A stretch of DNA of 64,000 nucleotides from Parathalassolituus penaei (GCF_026626885.1 NZ_JAPNOA010000016.1:280217-344216); one strand, 5' to 3'; numbered from the stretch's first letter, positions 1-8,925 are shown. Translations and numbers: made by a program. The notes: generated by a model from the letters alone, not told the origin.

Positions 1-1
1 T

Positions 2-2212
2 GTCTATCTGGTACCGCTGAATTACGACGGTGGCCCGAAAACCGGCACCCTGGTATCCAGCAGCCCATTCCAGTATCAGAAGATTCCCGCCATTCGGGTG
101 GATGTAATCACCGATGAAAGTGGTTCGATCAACAACAACGTCCTGCGTATCAGCCCGCTGCAACCGCTGATGCCGGACACCCGTTATCTGGTAGTGATGC
201 TGGATAATCTGGAAGACGCCAATGGCAACAGCGTGCAGATGCCAAGCCAGTATGAATACCTGATTGGTGACGACGACCTGTTGTCGGCCGCGCTGGGTTC
301 AGTACGCACCGCCGTAAAAGGCTGGAAGCAGTTGGCCGACGGTTTTGTTGCCGGTGTGCTGCAGCGTAATGCCAGTGTGCGCATGGCCTACACCTTTACG
401 ACCACCAGTACCACCGCGGTTACCAACGTGATGGCAGCGCCGGGCAATGCCGACAGCAGCCTGACCAACGCGGCGATTCCGGCGGCGGTGCAGAACTACC
501 TGAATACCACGGATGATGATCAGGCCACCCAGCTGGCAACCCTGACCTACATGACCGGCAGTTCCAGCGCCGCCAGCCAACTTCTGGGCGGGCACACCTT
601 GTTGAGCACGCTGGCAGCACCGGCTCCACGCAAAACCGATTTCAGTACCAGCGCGCCGGTAGCCACCGCGATGCTGGTAACCGGTGCACAATCGACTTTC
701 CGTACTGGCCGTATTGAGCTGCCCTATTTCCAGAAAGCACCTTCCGGTGCATACGCTGGTGAAAACCCTCTGACTGGTTACGCCTGTCAGGAGGCCACCA
801 CCGAGTGTGCGCAGTCGCGCCTGACCGCCGCTAACGTGATTACCTCGCAGTGGGAATCCAACGCTGATGTGATCAGCAATCTGAAGCTGGCGACCGGCTC
901 CTCCGAAGCAGTGGCTGCGGCGTACGCAGCACCATCAGAAAACGTTACCTCGCTGTTCCCGTTTGCCAAACAGCAGGGCACTGTATCCGTCCCTGTGATG
1001 GTGGTTGAACCGGTGTCCAGCTGTGAAAAACCGGACGATGGCTGGCCGGTCGTGATTTACCAGCACGGCCTCGGCTCCAACCGTCTGGCTACGCTGCCGC
1101 TGGCAGAACAACTGGCGCAAAACTGCTACGCCACGGTCGCCATCGACCTGCCGTTACACGGTCCGATGCCAACCGATACGTTCTCCTATGCCGGTTACAA
1201 TATTCCGGTACTGGCGGCGGTGCTGGGCAGCGAAAACAGTACCTATAACTTCGGTACGTTTATGGGCCTGCCAAGTGCGACCCAGACAGCGCTGATTACG
1301 TCACAGACCATTACCCAGCGCCACTTTGGTCTGACCGCTGATGGTGTGGCACCAACCGCAGTGAGTGCCACCGATGCCAGCGCCAACGCTTCCGGTTCGC
1401 TGTTTGTGACCTTCGTACGTTTCCAGACCACCCGTGACAACAACCGTCAGGCGGTGATGGACCTGCTGAACCTCGATGCATCGATTCCGTTTATGGATAT
1501 CGATAATGACGGCACTGCCGACCTGGATGGTAACAACCTCTATTTCGCTGGTATTTCCCTCGGTTCGATTGTGGGCACCCAGTTTGTGGCGGTGAACAAC
1601 GCCAACACCACCTCGGCCAACAGTGTTGGCAACAGCGCCCTGAAGCCGATCAAGGCTGCCGTGTTTGGTGTTCCGGGTGGTGGTCTGGCCAAGTTGCTGG
1701 AGAATTCCCAGACCTATGGCCCAACTATTGTGGGTGGTCTCACCAGTGCTGACGGTTTTAACCTGACCCAGGGCAGCCTCGATTATGAGTCGCTGCTGAC
1801 CGTTTACCAGGCGACTGTCGACAGTGCTGATCCGGTGAACTATGCGGCCCAGCTGACCGCGACCGGTACGCCTTACAGCGTGATCGAATCCATTGGTGAC
1901 ACCGTGATTCCGAACTCGGTTGAAGAAGCGCCACTGGCGGGTACCGAGCCATTGATCAGCGCCATGGGGATTACCGCGGTGGATACTTCCACCGACTTGT
2001 CGGCACTCAGTCCGGTGCAGGTCAGCTTCCAGTTGAGTGACGAGCTGAGCAGCCATATTTCCATGGCGCGCCCGGATACCAGTGATGCCACTGCTGAAAC
2101 CCCAGCCACCTTTGCCACGATTGCAGCCCATGTGATCAGCATGTTTAACGATCCTGCCGCGCCGACTCTGGATGACGGTGGTGCCGGTATCGTTGAAGCG
2201 GTCGCGGAATAA
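2..2212 (+). CDS. VolA/Pla-1/cef-type extracellular lipase (5' partial)
   Basis: Large alpha/beta-hydrolase of the bacterial virulence-factor lipase family (VolA, a Vibrio surface lysophospholipase, belongs here). The reading frame is open to the left edge, so the true start, signal peptide and any lipobox lie outside the window; the first internal ATG at 98 is not the start. The N-terminal part is a beta-rich domain ending with a Big-like stretch (TRYLVVMLDNLED). The hydrolase core begins near 1050 with YQHGLGSNR, which supplies the oxyanion-hole HG, and carries the nucleophile elbow GISLGS with Ser encoded at 1556-1558. A His in SSHISMARPD near the C-terminus (about 2050) is a candidate for the catalytic His. 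Probably exported or displayed on the outer membrane to split phospholipid or triglyceride esters. It is followed after 12 bp by the DUF1302 and DUF1329 genes, suggesting joint use in lipid uptake. Family call firm, substrate inferred. Confidence 0.88.
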   Translation, partial: VYLVPLNYDGGPKTGTLVSSSPFQYQKIPAIRVDVITDESGSINNNVLRISPLQPLMPDTRYLVVMLDNLEDANGNSVQMPSQYEYLIGDDDLLSAALGSVRTAVKGWKQLADGFVAGVLQRNASVRMAYTFTTTSTTAVTNVMAAPGNADSSLTNAAIPAAVQNYLNTTDDDQATQLATLTYMTGSSSAASQLLGGHTLLSTLAAPAPRKTDFSTSAPVATAMLVTGAQSTFRTGRIELPYFQKAPSGAYAGENPLTGYACQEATTECAQSRLTAANVITSQWESNADVISNLKLATGSSEAVAAAYAAPSENVTSLFPFAKQQGTVSVPVMVVEPVSSCEKPDDGWPVVIYQHGLGSNRLATLPLAEQLAQNCYATVAIDLPLHGPMPTDTFSYAGYNIPVLAAVLGSENSTYNFGTFMGLPSATQTALITSQTITQRHFGLTADGVAPTAVSATDASANASGSLFVTFVRFQTTRDNNRQAVMDLLNLDASIPFMDIDNDGTADLDGNNLYFAGISLGSIVGTQFVAVNNANTTSANSVGNSALKPIKAAVFGVPGGGLAKLLENSQTYGPTIVGGLTSADGFNLTQGSLDYESLLTVYQATVDSADPVNYAAQLTATGTPYSVIESIGDTVIPNSVEEAPLAGTEPLISAMGITAVDTSTDLSALSPVQVSFQLSDELSSHISMARPDTSDATAETPATFATIAAHVISMFNDPAAPTLDDGGAGIVEAVAE

Positions 2213-2224
2213 GGAGACGTGGTT

Positions 2225-4147
2225 ATGAATAACAACATGAAGGGGAATTTTATGCCGTTCACCCTGAAACGTTTGCCTGTGGCGATGGCCCTGGCAACGC
2301 TGGCGACGACTTCTTATGGTCTGGATTTTAATCTTGGCGAACTGGAAGCCCGTCTCGATAACACCATCAGTTATGGTGTGTCGTGGCGAACTGAAAAACC
2401 GGGTTCCTGGCAGATTATGCCGGGTAACGGTGAGGCGACTGGCAACAGCGCCAGCGGCTCCTCGTTTAACTATGACGATGGCACCCTCAATTACAAAAAG
2501 GGTGACATTTACACCAACGTGGTGAAGTGGACTTCTGACCTTGAGCTGACCTACGGCAACAAGGGTGGTTTCTTCCGTGCCCGTGCCTGGTATGACACGG
2601 CCATCATGGATGAGGAAACTGACTTCAAACCGCTGAACCAGCAGGCCCGTGATGCGGCGGGTAAAGGTATTGAGCTGCTGGATGCCTACGTCTGGAGCGA
2701 CTTCGACATTGGTGATTCGCCGGCGTCGTTGCGAGTAGGGCGCCAGGTAATCAGCTGGGGTGAAAGTACCTTTATCCAGGGTGGTATCAACAGTGTGAAC
2801 CCGGTGGATGCTTCGGCATTCCGCAAGCCGGGGGCCGAGTTAAAAGAAGGCCTGTTGCCAGTCAACATGGTGTTTGCGTCGGTGGGCCTGAATGAAGCGG
2901 TAAGTGTGGAAGGTTTTTACCAGCTGAAGTGGGAAAAAACCCGTACCGACCCCTGTGGTACCTTCTTCTCCAGTGCTGATTTTATTGCCGACGGTTGTGG
3001 CCCGGTGATTCTGGCCGGTAGTGAAAGTGAACTGACCTACCTCGAAATGCGTGATCAGGAAATCCGGCAGGGCACGCCGCTGAGTGCGCGCGTGGCACCG
3101 GTAACCGAGCGTCTGCCGGACTCCACACCAAAAGATTCCGGTCAGTATGGTCTGGCCATGAACTGGTATGCCGAAAGTCTGGGTGATACCGAGTTTGGTC
3201 TGTATTACATGAACATCCACAGCCGTCTGCCGTATATCAACGGTGTGGTGACCAACTATGCCGGTGGTACTACCCGTCTGAACGAAAACGGTCGTTACGA
3301 CAACAACTACCCGCTGTACCAGATTGAATATCCGGAAGACATCAAGATTGCCGGTATCAGTTTTGCCCGTGCGACCGAGAGTGGTGCGTCGGTATCCGGT
3401 GAAGTGAGTTACCGTCCGGACATGCCGCTGCAGTGGAACGCTTTTGAACTGCTGCTGGGCGGTAACGCTGCTCCTTACAGTCGTTTGTACCAGCAGCGTC
3501 TGGCCGAAGCCGGTGGTAATGCCGCTGATCTCTATGGCAACCTCGCCAAAGGTTACGACGAGTTTGACATGTGGCAGGCGCAGACCACCTACATTGTGTT
3601 CTTCGACCGGATTCTGGGCTCAGATCGTTTGTCGCTGGTGTCCGAGGTGGGCGTGAGTTACATCCCGGGACTGCCTGACACCGACAAGGCCCGTTACGGC
3701 CGTTCCGGCGCGTACGGTATTGGTAACAACGACGGTGTGTGGGGCCTCAACGACACGACCATGGCCACCGACTTCTGTTCCGCCGCTGTTAATCCTCTGA
3801 CTGGTGGTGTCAACTCTGGCCAGAACGCCAATACCTCCAACTGTACTGACGATGGTTATGTCACCAAGTGGTCAGGTGGTATCCGCGTACGGGCGGCGCT
3901 GGATTACAACAATGCGTTTGCGGGCCTCAACGTCACTCCGGTGTTGTCGCTCGGTTATGACAAAGGCAATGGTCCTGAGCCAGGCGCCCAGTTTATTGAT
4001 GATCGTGTAAGCACCGGCATTGGTGTGAACTTCCTGTATCTCAACCAGACCTCTGTGGAAGTGGCGTACAGCAACTTCAGCGGTGGCAAGTACAACCAGA
4101 TGAAAGATCGCGACAACATCAGTTTGTCGGCGAAATACTCTTTCTGA
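2225..4147 (+). CDS. DUF1302 family outer-membrane-like protein
   Basis: About 640 residues with an N-terminal signal peptide (positively charged start, hydrophobic ALATLATTS, then GLDF), typical of DUF1302 proteins. The remainder is rich in aromatic and alternating segments and ends in a beta-signal-like SAKYSF with a terminal Phe, so an outer-membrane beta-barrel is likely. Two starts are defensible: ATG 2225 with AAGGAG 8 bp upstream and ATG 2252 with AAGGGG; the second gives a more compact signal peptide. GTG 2219 is too close to the Shine-Dalgarno. DUF1302 genes are nearly always paired with DUF1329, as here 29 bp downstream; the pair has no settled biochemical role and is common in marine and hydrocarbon-using gammaproteobacteria. 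Linkage to an upstream lipase suggests transport or export of lipidic compounds (inference). Confidence 0.9.
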   Translation: MNNNMKGNFMPFTLKRLPVAMALATLATTSYGLDFNLGELEARLDNTISYGVSWRTEKPGSWQIMPGNGEATGNSASGSSFNYDDGTLNYKKGDIYTNVVKWTSDLELTYGNKGGFFRARAWYDTAIMDEETDFKPLNQQARDAAGKGIELLDAYVWSDFDIGDSPASLRVGRQVISWGESTFIQGGINSVNPVDASAFRKPGAELKEGLLPVNMVFASVGLNEAVSVEGFYQLKWEKTRTDPCGTFFSSADFIADGCGPVILAGSESELTYLEMRDQEIRQGTPLSARVAPVTERLPDSTPKDSGQYGLAMNWYAESLGDTEFGLYYMNIHSRLPYINGVVTNYAGGTTRLNENGRYDNNYPLYQIEYPEDIKIAGISFARATESGASVSGEVSYRPDMPLQWNAFELLLGGNAAPYSRLYQQRLAEAGGNAADLYGNLAKGYDEFDMWQAQTTYIVFFDRILGSDRLSLVSEVGVSYIPGLPDTDKARYGRSGAYGIGNNDGVWGLNDTTMATDFCSAAVNPLTGGVNSGQNANTSNCTDDGYVTKWSGGIRVRAALDYNNAFAGLNVTPVLSLGYDKGNGPEPGAQFIDDRVSTGIGVNFLYLNQTSVEVAYSNFSGGKYNQMKDRDNISLSAKYSF

Positions 4148-4176
4148 TCCGGGCTTAAATGCGCGAGGGCAACGTA

Positions 4177-5538
4177 ATGATAAAAACAAGACTGACGATG
4201 CTGGCTTCGGCTCTGGTGATGTGTGTGGGGCTGCAATCAGCAGCTCTGGCGGCCGTGCCGGAAGCGGAAGCAGCACGTTTGGGTAAAGACCTGACGCCCA
4301 TGGGCGCGGAAATGGCTGCCAGTGGTGATATTCCTGCCTGGACCGGTGGTGTGACCAAAGGTCCGGCCGGGCATGTGGCCGGAGAGCGTCCAACCAACCC
4401 GTTTGCCGATGACAAACCTCTGTTTGTGATCGACCGTTCCAACTACAAGCAATACAGCAGTCGCCTGTCACCCGGCCAGATTGCCATGTTCGAGAAGTAC
4501 GCGGACTACCATATGCCGGTTTATCCAACCCGGCGTTCGGCGGCGTATCCGGACAAGATCTACAAGGCAACCGCAGAAAACGCCCGTAAAACCGAGCTGG
4601 TGGACGGCGGCAACGGCCTCAAAAACTACCTCGAAGGTACTCCGTTCCCGCTGCCATCATCGGGGCTGGAAGTGGTCTGGAACCATATCGTTCGTTATCG
4701 CGGTGGCAGTGTGCAGCGGGTAATTGGTCAGGTGACGCCGCAGGCTAACGGTGATTACACCCTCGTGCGTTTCCAGGAGGAGTTCACCTTCCGTACCCAG
4801 CTGACGGATTACGATCCTGCCAAGGATGCCAACGTATTGTTCTACTTCACCCAGGATGTGCTGTCGCCAGCGCGTCTGGCTGGTAACCTGCTGCTGGTGC
4901 ACGAAACCATCGACCAGGTAAAAGAGCCGCGCAAGGCGTGGATCTATAACGCTGGTCAGCGTCGTGTGCGGCGTGCTCCGGAAGTGGCTTATGACGGTCC
5001 GGGGACGGCATCGGATGGTATGCGTACCTCGGATAACTTCGACATGTACAACGGCAGCCCCGATCGTTATGAGTGGAAGCTGATCGGCAAACAGGAAATG
5101 TACATTCCGTACAACTCCTACGAGCTGAAGAGCAGCGCCCACAAATACGATGAAATCGTAAAAGCTGGCCACATCAATCAGGATCTCGCCCGTTACGAAC
5201 TGCACCGGGTCTGGAAAGTCGAAGCCACCCTCAAGGATGGTATGCGTCATGTGTATGCCAAGCGGGTGTTCTACTTTGACGAAGATACCTGGCAAGCCAG
5301 TGTGATTGATCACTACGATGGCCGTAATGCCCTCTGGCGGGTGGCGGAAGCTCATGCCCTGATGTACTACGATGCCACCGTGCCATGGTATGCCGTGGAA
5401 GTGTTGTATGACCTGACCTCAGGTCGTTACCTGGCACTGGGTCTTGATAACGAAGAACAGGGCACCTACCAGTTCGGCTTCCAGCGTAGCCAGAACGATT
5501 ACACTCCGGCCGCCTTGCGACGCTCCGGTAAACGTTAA
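4177..5538 (+). CDS. DUF1329 family periplasmic protein
   Basis: About 453 residues. Start ATG 4177 is preferred over ATG 4159 because a GAGG Shine-Dalgarno lies 8 bp before it and the resulting protein opens with a clean signal peptide (MIKTRLTMLASALVMC then QSAALA, cleavage likely after ALA). The mature part carries the family landmarks: LTPMGAEMAASGDIPAWTGG near the N-terminus, NFDMYNGSPDRYEWKLIGKQEMYIPYN in the middle as consecutive conserved blocks, and YDATVPWYAVEVLYDL near the end. DUF1329 resembles LolA/LolB-type lipid-binding folds, which fits a periplasmic carrier of hydrophobic material between the membranes (inference). It is the last gene of the lipase-DUF1302-DUF1329 operon and is followed within 22 bp by a strong hairpin terminator. 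Confidence 0.9.
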   Translation: MIKTRLTMLASALVMCVGLQSAALAAVPEAEAARLGKDLTPMGAEMAASGDIPAWTGGVTKGPAGHVAGERPTNPFADDKPLFVIDRSNYKQYSSRLSPGQIAMFEKYADYHMPVYPTRRSAAYPDKIYKATAENARKTELVDGGNGLKNYLEGTPFPLPSSGLEVVWNHIVRYRGGSVQRVIGQVTPQANGDYTLVRFQEEFTFRTQLTDYDPAKDANVLFYFTQDVLSPARLAGNLLLVHETIDQVKEPRKAWIYNAGQRRVRRAPEVAYDGPGTASDGMRTSDNFDMYNGSPDRYEWKLIGKQEMYIPYNSYELKSSAHKYDEIVKAGHINQDLARYELHRVWKVEATLKDGMRHVYAKRVFYFDEDTWQASVIDHYDGRNALWRVAEAHALMYYDATVPWYAVEVLYDLTSGRYLALGLDNEEQGTYQFGFQRSQNDYTPAALRRSGKR

Positions 5539-5559
5539 ACCCGGCGGTTTTCCGCTGTC

Positions 5560-5600
5560 AGAAACACAAAAGGCCGGATCATCCGGCCTTTTGTGTTTCT
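5560..5600. terminator. Bidirectional terminator, perfect 20-bp stem
   Basis: A perfect inverted repeat with two 20-bp arms and a one-base centre: the left arm ends AGGCCGGAT and the right arm begins ATCCGGCCT, each GC-rich core flanked by A-rich/T-rich tracts. It lies between the convergent DUF1329 gene and the barrel gene on the other strand and can stop transcription from both sides. Confidence 0.9.
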
Positions 5601-5608
5601 GGCTTGTG

Positions 5609-6100
5609 TCATAGTTTGACCACGACCGAGCCCAGCATCTGGGTGGTGGCATCACGGTTGATGTATTCGGCGCGCAGCTGCACGGCTGGATCAATCATAA
5701 AACCGAAACCAACCCCCATCAGAACACCATCGTCATCCCCCACATCCAGACCCACACGGCCAATCACCGACAGGCGAGGGTCAACCTCGCGCACGGCGCG
5801 TTGGCCCACCAGGGCCACCCATGGGCCAGCGACGTTGTCATGGTATTCGTCAAAACGGTCGGTGCGGTTAAAACCGACTTCCACGCTGGTATCAATGGCA
5901 TTCCAGCCACTGTCGAATTCGTAACCCACAAACATGTTCACGCCATTGGCATCTTCACTATGGCCATGGCGAAAGGGTGAGTCGATCTGGTTGTAGGATA
6001 AACCGCCGCCAACTTGCAGATGGTCAATGGCATTTTCGGCATGTACCAGCGTGGCACCGCTGATCAGCAGTGGTAACAAGGCAATAACGGACTTTTTCAT
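5609..6100 (-). CDS. Small outer-membrane beta-barrel protein
   Basis: 163 residues. ATG 6100 is chosen because AAGGA lies a few bases upstream and it starts directly with a signal peptide (MKKSVIALLPLLISGATLVHA, cut expected after VHA); the frame is open further upstream to 6187 but that stretch overlaps srkA and has no ribosome site. The mature protein has alternating hydrophobic/polar strands (VGGGLSYNQI, VNMFVGYEFDSG, TSVEVGFNRT, LSVIGRVGLDVG, LMGVGFGFMI, VQLRAEYINRD) and ends in SVVVKL, consistent with an eight-stranded OmpA-like or Ail/OmpX-like barrel. No periplasmic peptidoglycan-binding domain follows. Function unknown; it may share transcription with srkA upstream, 61 bp away. Confidence 0.8.
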   Translation of the reverse strand: MKKSVIALLPLLISGATLVHAENAIDHLQVGGGLSYNQIDSPFRHGHSEDANGVNMFVGYEFDSGWNAIDTSVEVGFNRTDRFDEYHDNVAGPWVALVGQRAVREVDPRLSVIGRVGLDVGDDDGVLMGVGFGFMIDPAVQLRAEYINRDATTQMLGSVVVKL

Positions 6101-6161
6101 AACATGTTCCTTCAAGTGAGTCGGGCGACTGATCAGGCCCGGCTCACTCGAAAGAGCGCCG

Positions 6162-7145
6162 TCAGCCTGGTAAATAGAGTGGCTCACTGATCAGGGCCGC
6201 CTGTTGCTCGCGTAAGGTCAGAATGTGCTCTGACCAGAAACGGTGGCTTTCAAACCATGGGAAAGCCGCCGGAAATGCCGGGTCTTCCCAACGCTGGCAC
6301 AACCATGCTGCGTGTTTCATGACCCGTACCGTTCGGAGTACCTCGATGCCGGAAAGTTCCTGGCGCGGGAAGGGCCGGAACATCTCATAACCTTCACGGA
6401 TGGCGTCCAGCTGCGCCAGTTGCTCATCGCGCTGGCCGCTCAGCAGCATCCAGATATCCTGCATCGCCGGGCCTTGCATACAGTCGTCAAAGTCGACCAG
6501 ATACAGCTGTTCATCGCGCAGCAGCAGGTTGCCGGAGTGCATATCGCCATGCAGACGCAGGGTGCGGAACTGGTCCGGGCTGTAGCGATCTTTTACCAGT
6601 GCCGACAGGTCACGATGCAGGCTCTGATACACCTCGCGATAGTCATTCGGCATCAGGCCGGACGACAGTACCGCTTCAGCCGCCTGATCGAGATCGGCGA
6701 CACCCCGGAATTTTGGCCGGTGTTTGAAGGCTTTGGCGCTGCCGGTCTGGTGTAAACGGCCTAGCCAGCGTCCGATCAGTTCCAGATCGTCAAAACTGGC
6801 CAGCTCTGGTGCATGACCACCGCGACGCGGGAACAGGGCAAACCAGAACGGGTCGGCAAAAAACAGGGTTTCACCCTCAAATTGCAGTGGCGCGACTACT
6901 GGCACGTCGTTGGCGGCCAGCTCCAGCAAAAACGCATGTTCCTCACGAATCGACTCGGCTGACCAGCGGCCCGGGCGATAGAACTTGGCGATAATTGGCT
7001 GCTCGTCTTCAATGCCAACCTGGTACACACGGTTTTCATAACTGTTCAGCGGAAAGATGCGTGCATCACAGAAAAACCCGAGGGCCTCGATGGCGTCCAT
7101 CACGCGTTCGGGGGTCAGGGTTGAATAGGGGTGAGTATTGGTCAT
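6162..7145 (-). CDS. srkA: Stress response kinase A (SrkA/RdoA)
   Basis: 327 residues, the same length as E. coli SrkA (328). It belongs to the aminoglycoside-phosphotransferase/choline-kinase fold and is a cytoplasmic serine/threonine protein kinase that in E. coli is coupled to the Cpx envelope-stress and MazEF pathways. Visible signatures are the Brenner-type catalytic loop LHGDMHSGNLLL (catalytic Asp) and the metal-binding VDFDD further on, with a lysine-bearing QPIIAKFYRPGRWS segment for ATP binding. Start ATG 7145 gives MTNTHPYSTLTPERV, in line with the family. It lies between comF and the barrel gene on the same strand, whereas in many relatives dsbA is next to it; no dsbA is seen here. 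Confidence 0.92.
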   Translation of the reverse strand: MTNTHPYSTLTPERVMDAIEALGFFCDARIFPLNSYENRVYQVGIEDEQPIIAKFYRPGRWSAESIREEHAFLLELAANDVPVVAPLQFEGETLFFADPFWFALFPRRGGHAPELASFDDLELIGRWLGRLHQTGSAKAFKHRPKFRGVADLDQAAEAVLSSGLMPNDYREVYQSLHRDLSALVKDRYSPDQFRTLRLHGDMHSGNLLLRDEQLYLVDFDDCMQGPAMQDIWMLLSGQRDEQLAQLDAIREGYEMFRPFPRQELSGIEVLRTVRVMKHAAWLCQRWEDPAFPAAFPWFESHRFWSEHILTLREQQAALISEPLYLPG

Positions 7146-7187
7146 GGCAGGTTCCGCAGTCAGATCATGGCGGAATTATGCCTGAAC

Positions 7188-7949
7188 TTATGGCGCTGTG
7201 TGGGATTGTGGTGCGGGAGTGCGGGCCAGAGTCCAGACGCCGACCATCGCCGCTCCCTGTTGTTTCAGCAGCTGTGCCGCCCAGTTGGCGGTGGCACCGC
7301 TGGTGACCACATCTTCGATCAGTAACAGCCGTAACCCCGCCAATGGCTGCTGACCACCTTGCATACTGGTGCGGATTTGCCGGTGACGTTCATTGACCCG
7401 CAAATGCCGTTGTTCCAGATGACGCACCCGCAACAGGGTGTGGTCGAGCAAGGGAATATCCGAATAGCGGCTGATCTGGCCGGCCAGCATGGCGGCCGGG
7501 TTATAACCGCGCCACAACAGGCGTTGCCAGTGCGACGGGATGTAAACCAGCGCATCAACCATATCCAGCGGCGGTACAGGGCCGCTCCACATCAGCTGCG
7601 CCAGCCGCACCATCCACTCTGGCTGGCGTTTGTCCTTGCCGAGTCGAATCCATTGATCAATCGGGCTGCTGAAGCTGAAACGGCTGATGCAATAGTCGTA
7701 CGCCGGTGGCTTTTGCTGGCAACGCAGACAGCGTTTGCCCCGGAACTGGCGTGGCAAACTTTCGCCACACTGGCAACAAGGGTTGTGCACCACCGGCAGT
7801 TGTAACCAGCAGTGCTGACACAGAAAGTGGCAAGGACTATTGGTCGTGAGTGATTCCATGCAAATTTCACAGCGGCACTCGCGTTTGAGCAAATCGCCGA
7901 CGTTGGTTCGTAACGCCTGTATGAATGGTCGCCATGTTTTGCCGGACAT
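7188..7949 (-). CDS. comF: ComF family phosphoribosyltransferase-like protein
   Basis: About 253 residues. The start at ATG 7949 is set by a strong AGGAGG about 9 bp upstream; the longer frame begins at a TTG (7994) without a ribosome site. The N-terminus has a zinc-finger-like set of paired cysteines (CRCEIC, CQHC, CCQCGE, CLRCQ), and the C-terminus has the PRPP-binding loop LLLIEDVVTSGAT of type I phosphoribosyltransferases. ComF/GntX proteins are needed for DNA uptake or use of DNA as nutrient in naturally competent bacteria; the enzymatic reaction is not established. In many gammaproteobacteria the gene sits next to biotin synthesis (bioH/bioB), which is not the case in this window on the right side. 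Cytoplasmic. Confidence 0.9.
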   Translation of the reverse strand: MSGKTWRPFIQALRTNVGDLLKRECRCEICMESLTTNSPCHFLCQHCWLQLPVVHNPCCQCGESLPRQFRGKRCLRCQQKPPAYDYCISRFSFSSPIDQWIRLGKDKRQPEWMVRLAQLMWSGPVPPLDMVDALVYIPSHWQRLLWRGYNPAAMLAGQISRYSDIPLLDHTLLRVRHLEQRHLRVNERHRQIRTSMQGGQQPLAGLRLLLIEDVVTSGATANWAAQLLKQQGAAMVGVWTLARTPAPQSHTAP

Positions 7950-8075
7950 TCCGGGTGGCCTCCTGCCGGGAGTGATCAAGGAATAACCGGTCAATCATGG
8001 CAGTGGTCTGGTTGTTTTGTGAACAGGCTGGTAGCGTGAAATGTGACGTCCTTTGCCAACAAAACGGAGGTGTCT

Positions 8076-8339
8076 ATGAATATCGGTTCAACGTTTGGCT
8101 CCAGTATGAACAATCTCTGGTCCCAGGCGACTCAGCAAATTGCCGATGCTGGGCAACGATTAGCGGGGGTCAATCGTGAACCCGCAGCGGTAATGACAGA
8201 ACGTGCAGTGGAAAATACCGGGGAAACGGCAGAAGCCGCTGTTGACCTGAACGAGGGAAAGCAGCTGGCGGCGGCAGCAGGCAAACTGATGGAAGCGGAG
8301 AAAAAGACTCTGGGTGTCCTCCTCGATACCAGCGCCTGA
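8076..8339 (+). CDS. Small uncharacterised protein (87 aa)
   Basis: Start ATG 8076 follows a good CGGAGG Shine-Dalgarno; the frame opens earlier but without a ribosome site. The protein (starts MNIGSTFGSSMNNLWSQATQ) is alanine/glutamine-rich, predicted helical, without signal peptide or membrane segment. The C-terminal block, a VDLNEGKQLAAAAGKLMEAE segment followed by TLGVLLDTSA, resembles in style short conserved proteins I recall from Pseudomonas and Marinobacter that end in an L(G/I)xLxD motif; I cannot name the family. A second small gene follows after 20 bp and a terminator after that, so the two probably form a two-gene unit. Function unknown. Confidence 0.7.
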   Translation: MNIGSTFGSSMNNLWSQATQQIADAGQRLAGVNREPAAVMTERAVENTGETAEAAVDLNEGKQLAAAAGKLMEAEKKTLGVLLDTSA

Positions 8340-8359
8340 ACGATCCTTCTGAACTGGTG

Positions 8360-8662
8360 ATGGCGGCGCTGAGTGCGGATATGTCCGACTCCTGTCGCCA
8401 ACAACTGTTAATAAGAGCCCGGGATCTGTCGGCCGCCATTGATGATGCACGCGGACGCAGGGATGCCATGCTGGAACCACTCACTTCTGCAGCCGGTACG
8501 GCACCGGGCGGCCTTGAGGAACAGCAATCGGTTGCGGAAAGTGCGGCGCTAACGTTGGCGAGATTGCGAATGTCGAATCAGGTGATTCTGACTCTGGCAT
8601 TGCGGGCTCCGGTAACGGATGCCAGCCATCTGTTGGGGCAGTTATTCGATCAGCAGGTATAA
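8360..8662 (+). CDS. Small uncharacterised protein (100 aa)
   Basis: Begins at ATG 8360 (or the adjacent GTG 8357), 20 bp after the preceding small gene. No convincing Shine-Dalgarno, so translation may be coupled to the upstream gene. The product is helical and alanine/leucine/arginine-rich (ARDLSAAIDDARGRRDAML; SAALTLARLRMSN) with no signal peptide, no cysteines beyond one near the start and no motif I recognise. It is followed by a hairpin terminator at 8682-8716. Coding status is supported by codon bias and position rather than by homology. Confidence 0.55.
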   Translation: MAALSADMSDSCRQQLLIRARDLSAAIDDARGRRDAMLEPLTSAAGTAPGGLEEQQSVAESAALTLARLRMSNQVILTLALRAPVTDASHLLGQLFDQQV

Positions 8663-8681
8663 ACGAACATGCGTTAGAAAT

Positions 8682-8716
8682 AACGGGAAATCAGACATCT
8701 GGTTTCCCGTTTTTTT
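8682..8716 (+). terminator. Rho-independent terminator after the two small genes
   Basis: Nine-base arms AACGGGAAA / TTTCCCGTT with a 12-base loop, followed by a run of T (8711-8717). Confidence 0.85.
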
Positions 8717-8881
8717 ATGGGCGCAATTTGCCTTGTTGCAGAGTGCGGATGACCTCGGTCAGCGATCACGAATCGGTATCGAGGTCAGTTTTGTGGGCCT
8801 GGTTGACGGTGTTCTGTTGTCGCTGTGCGGTTCCGGAATGTTGGATTGGTAAACCTCGTCGATGCAGAGCGGGTAACGTGC

Positions 8882-8925
8882 TTGACAATACTTTGATGCG
8901 AACGTATGTTTCAAACGGTTGTTTA
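8882..8925 (+). promoter_or_regulatory. Sigma70 promoter with PsrA-like operator upstream of acyl-CoA dehydrogenase
   Basis: TTGACA at 8882-8887, a 17-bp spacer and TATGTT at 8905-8910 form a near-consensus promoter. Immediately downstream, across the expected transcription start, is CAAAC-GGTT-GTTTA (8912-8925), part of an imperfect palindrome TTTCAAAC/GTTTAAA. This is close to the operator of PsrA, a TetR-type repressor of fatty-acid oxidation genes in Pseudomonas that is released by long-chain fatty acids (half-site form CAAAC...GTTTG). The remaining 387-bp gap (8663-9049) contains only this promoter and the preceding terminator. Confidence 0.65.

Noticed and set aside
8300..8362. Possible frameshift joining the two small genes
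   Set aside because: The first protein ends in a plausible family-like C-terminus (TLGVLLDTSA), and the second frame upstream of 8357 reads as non-coding.
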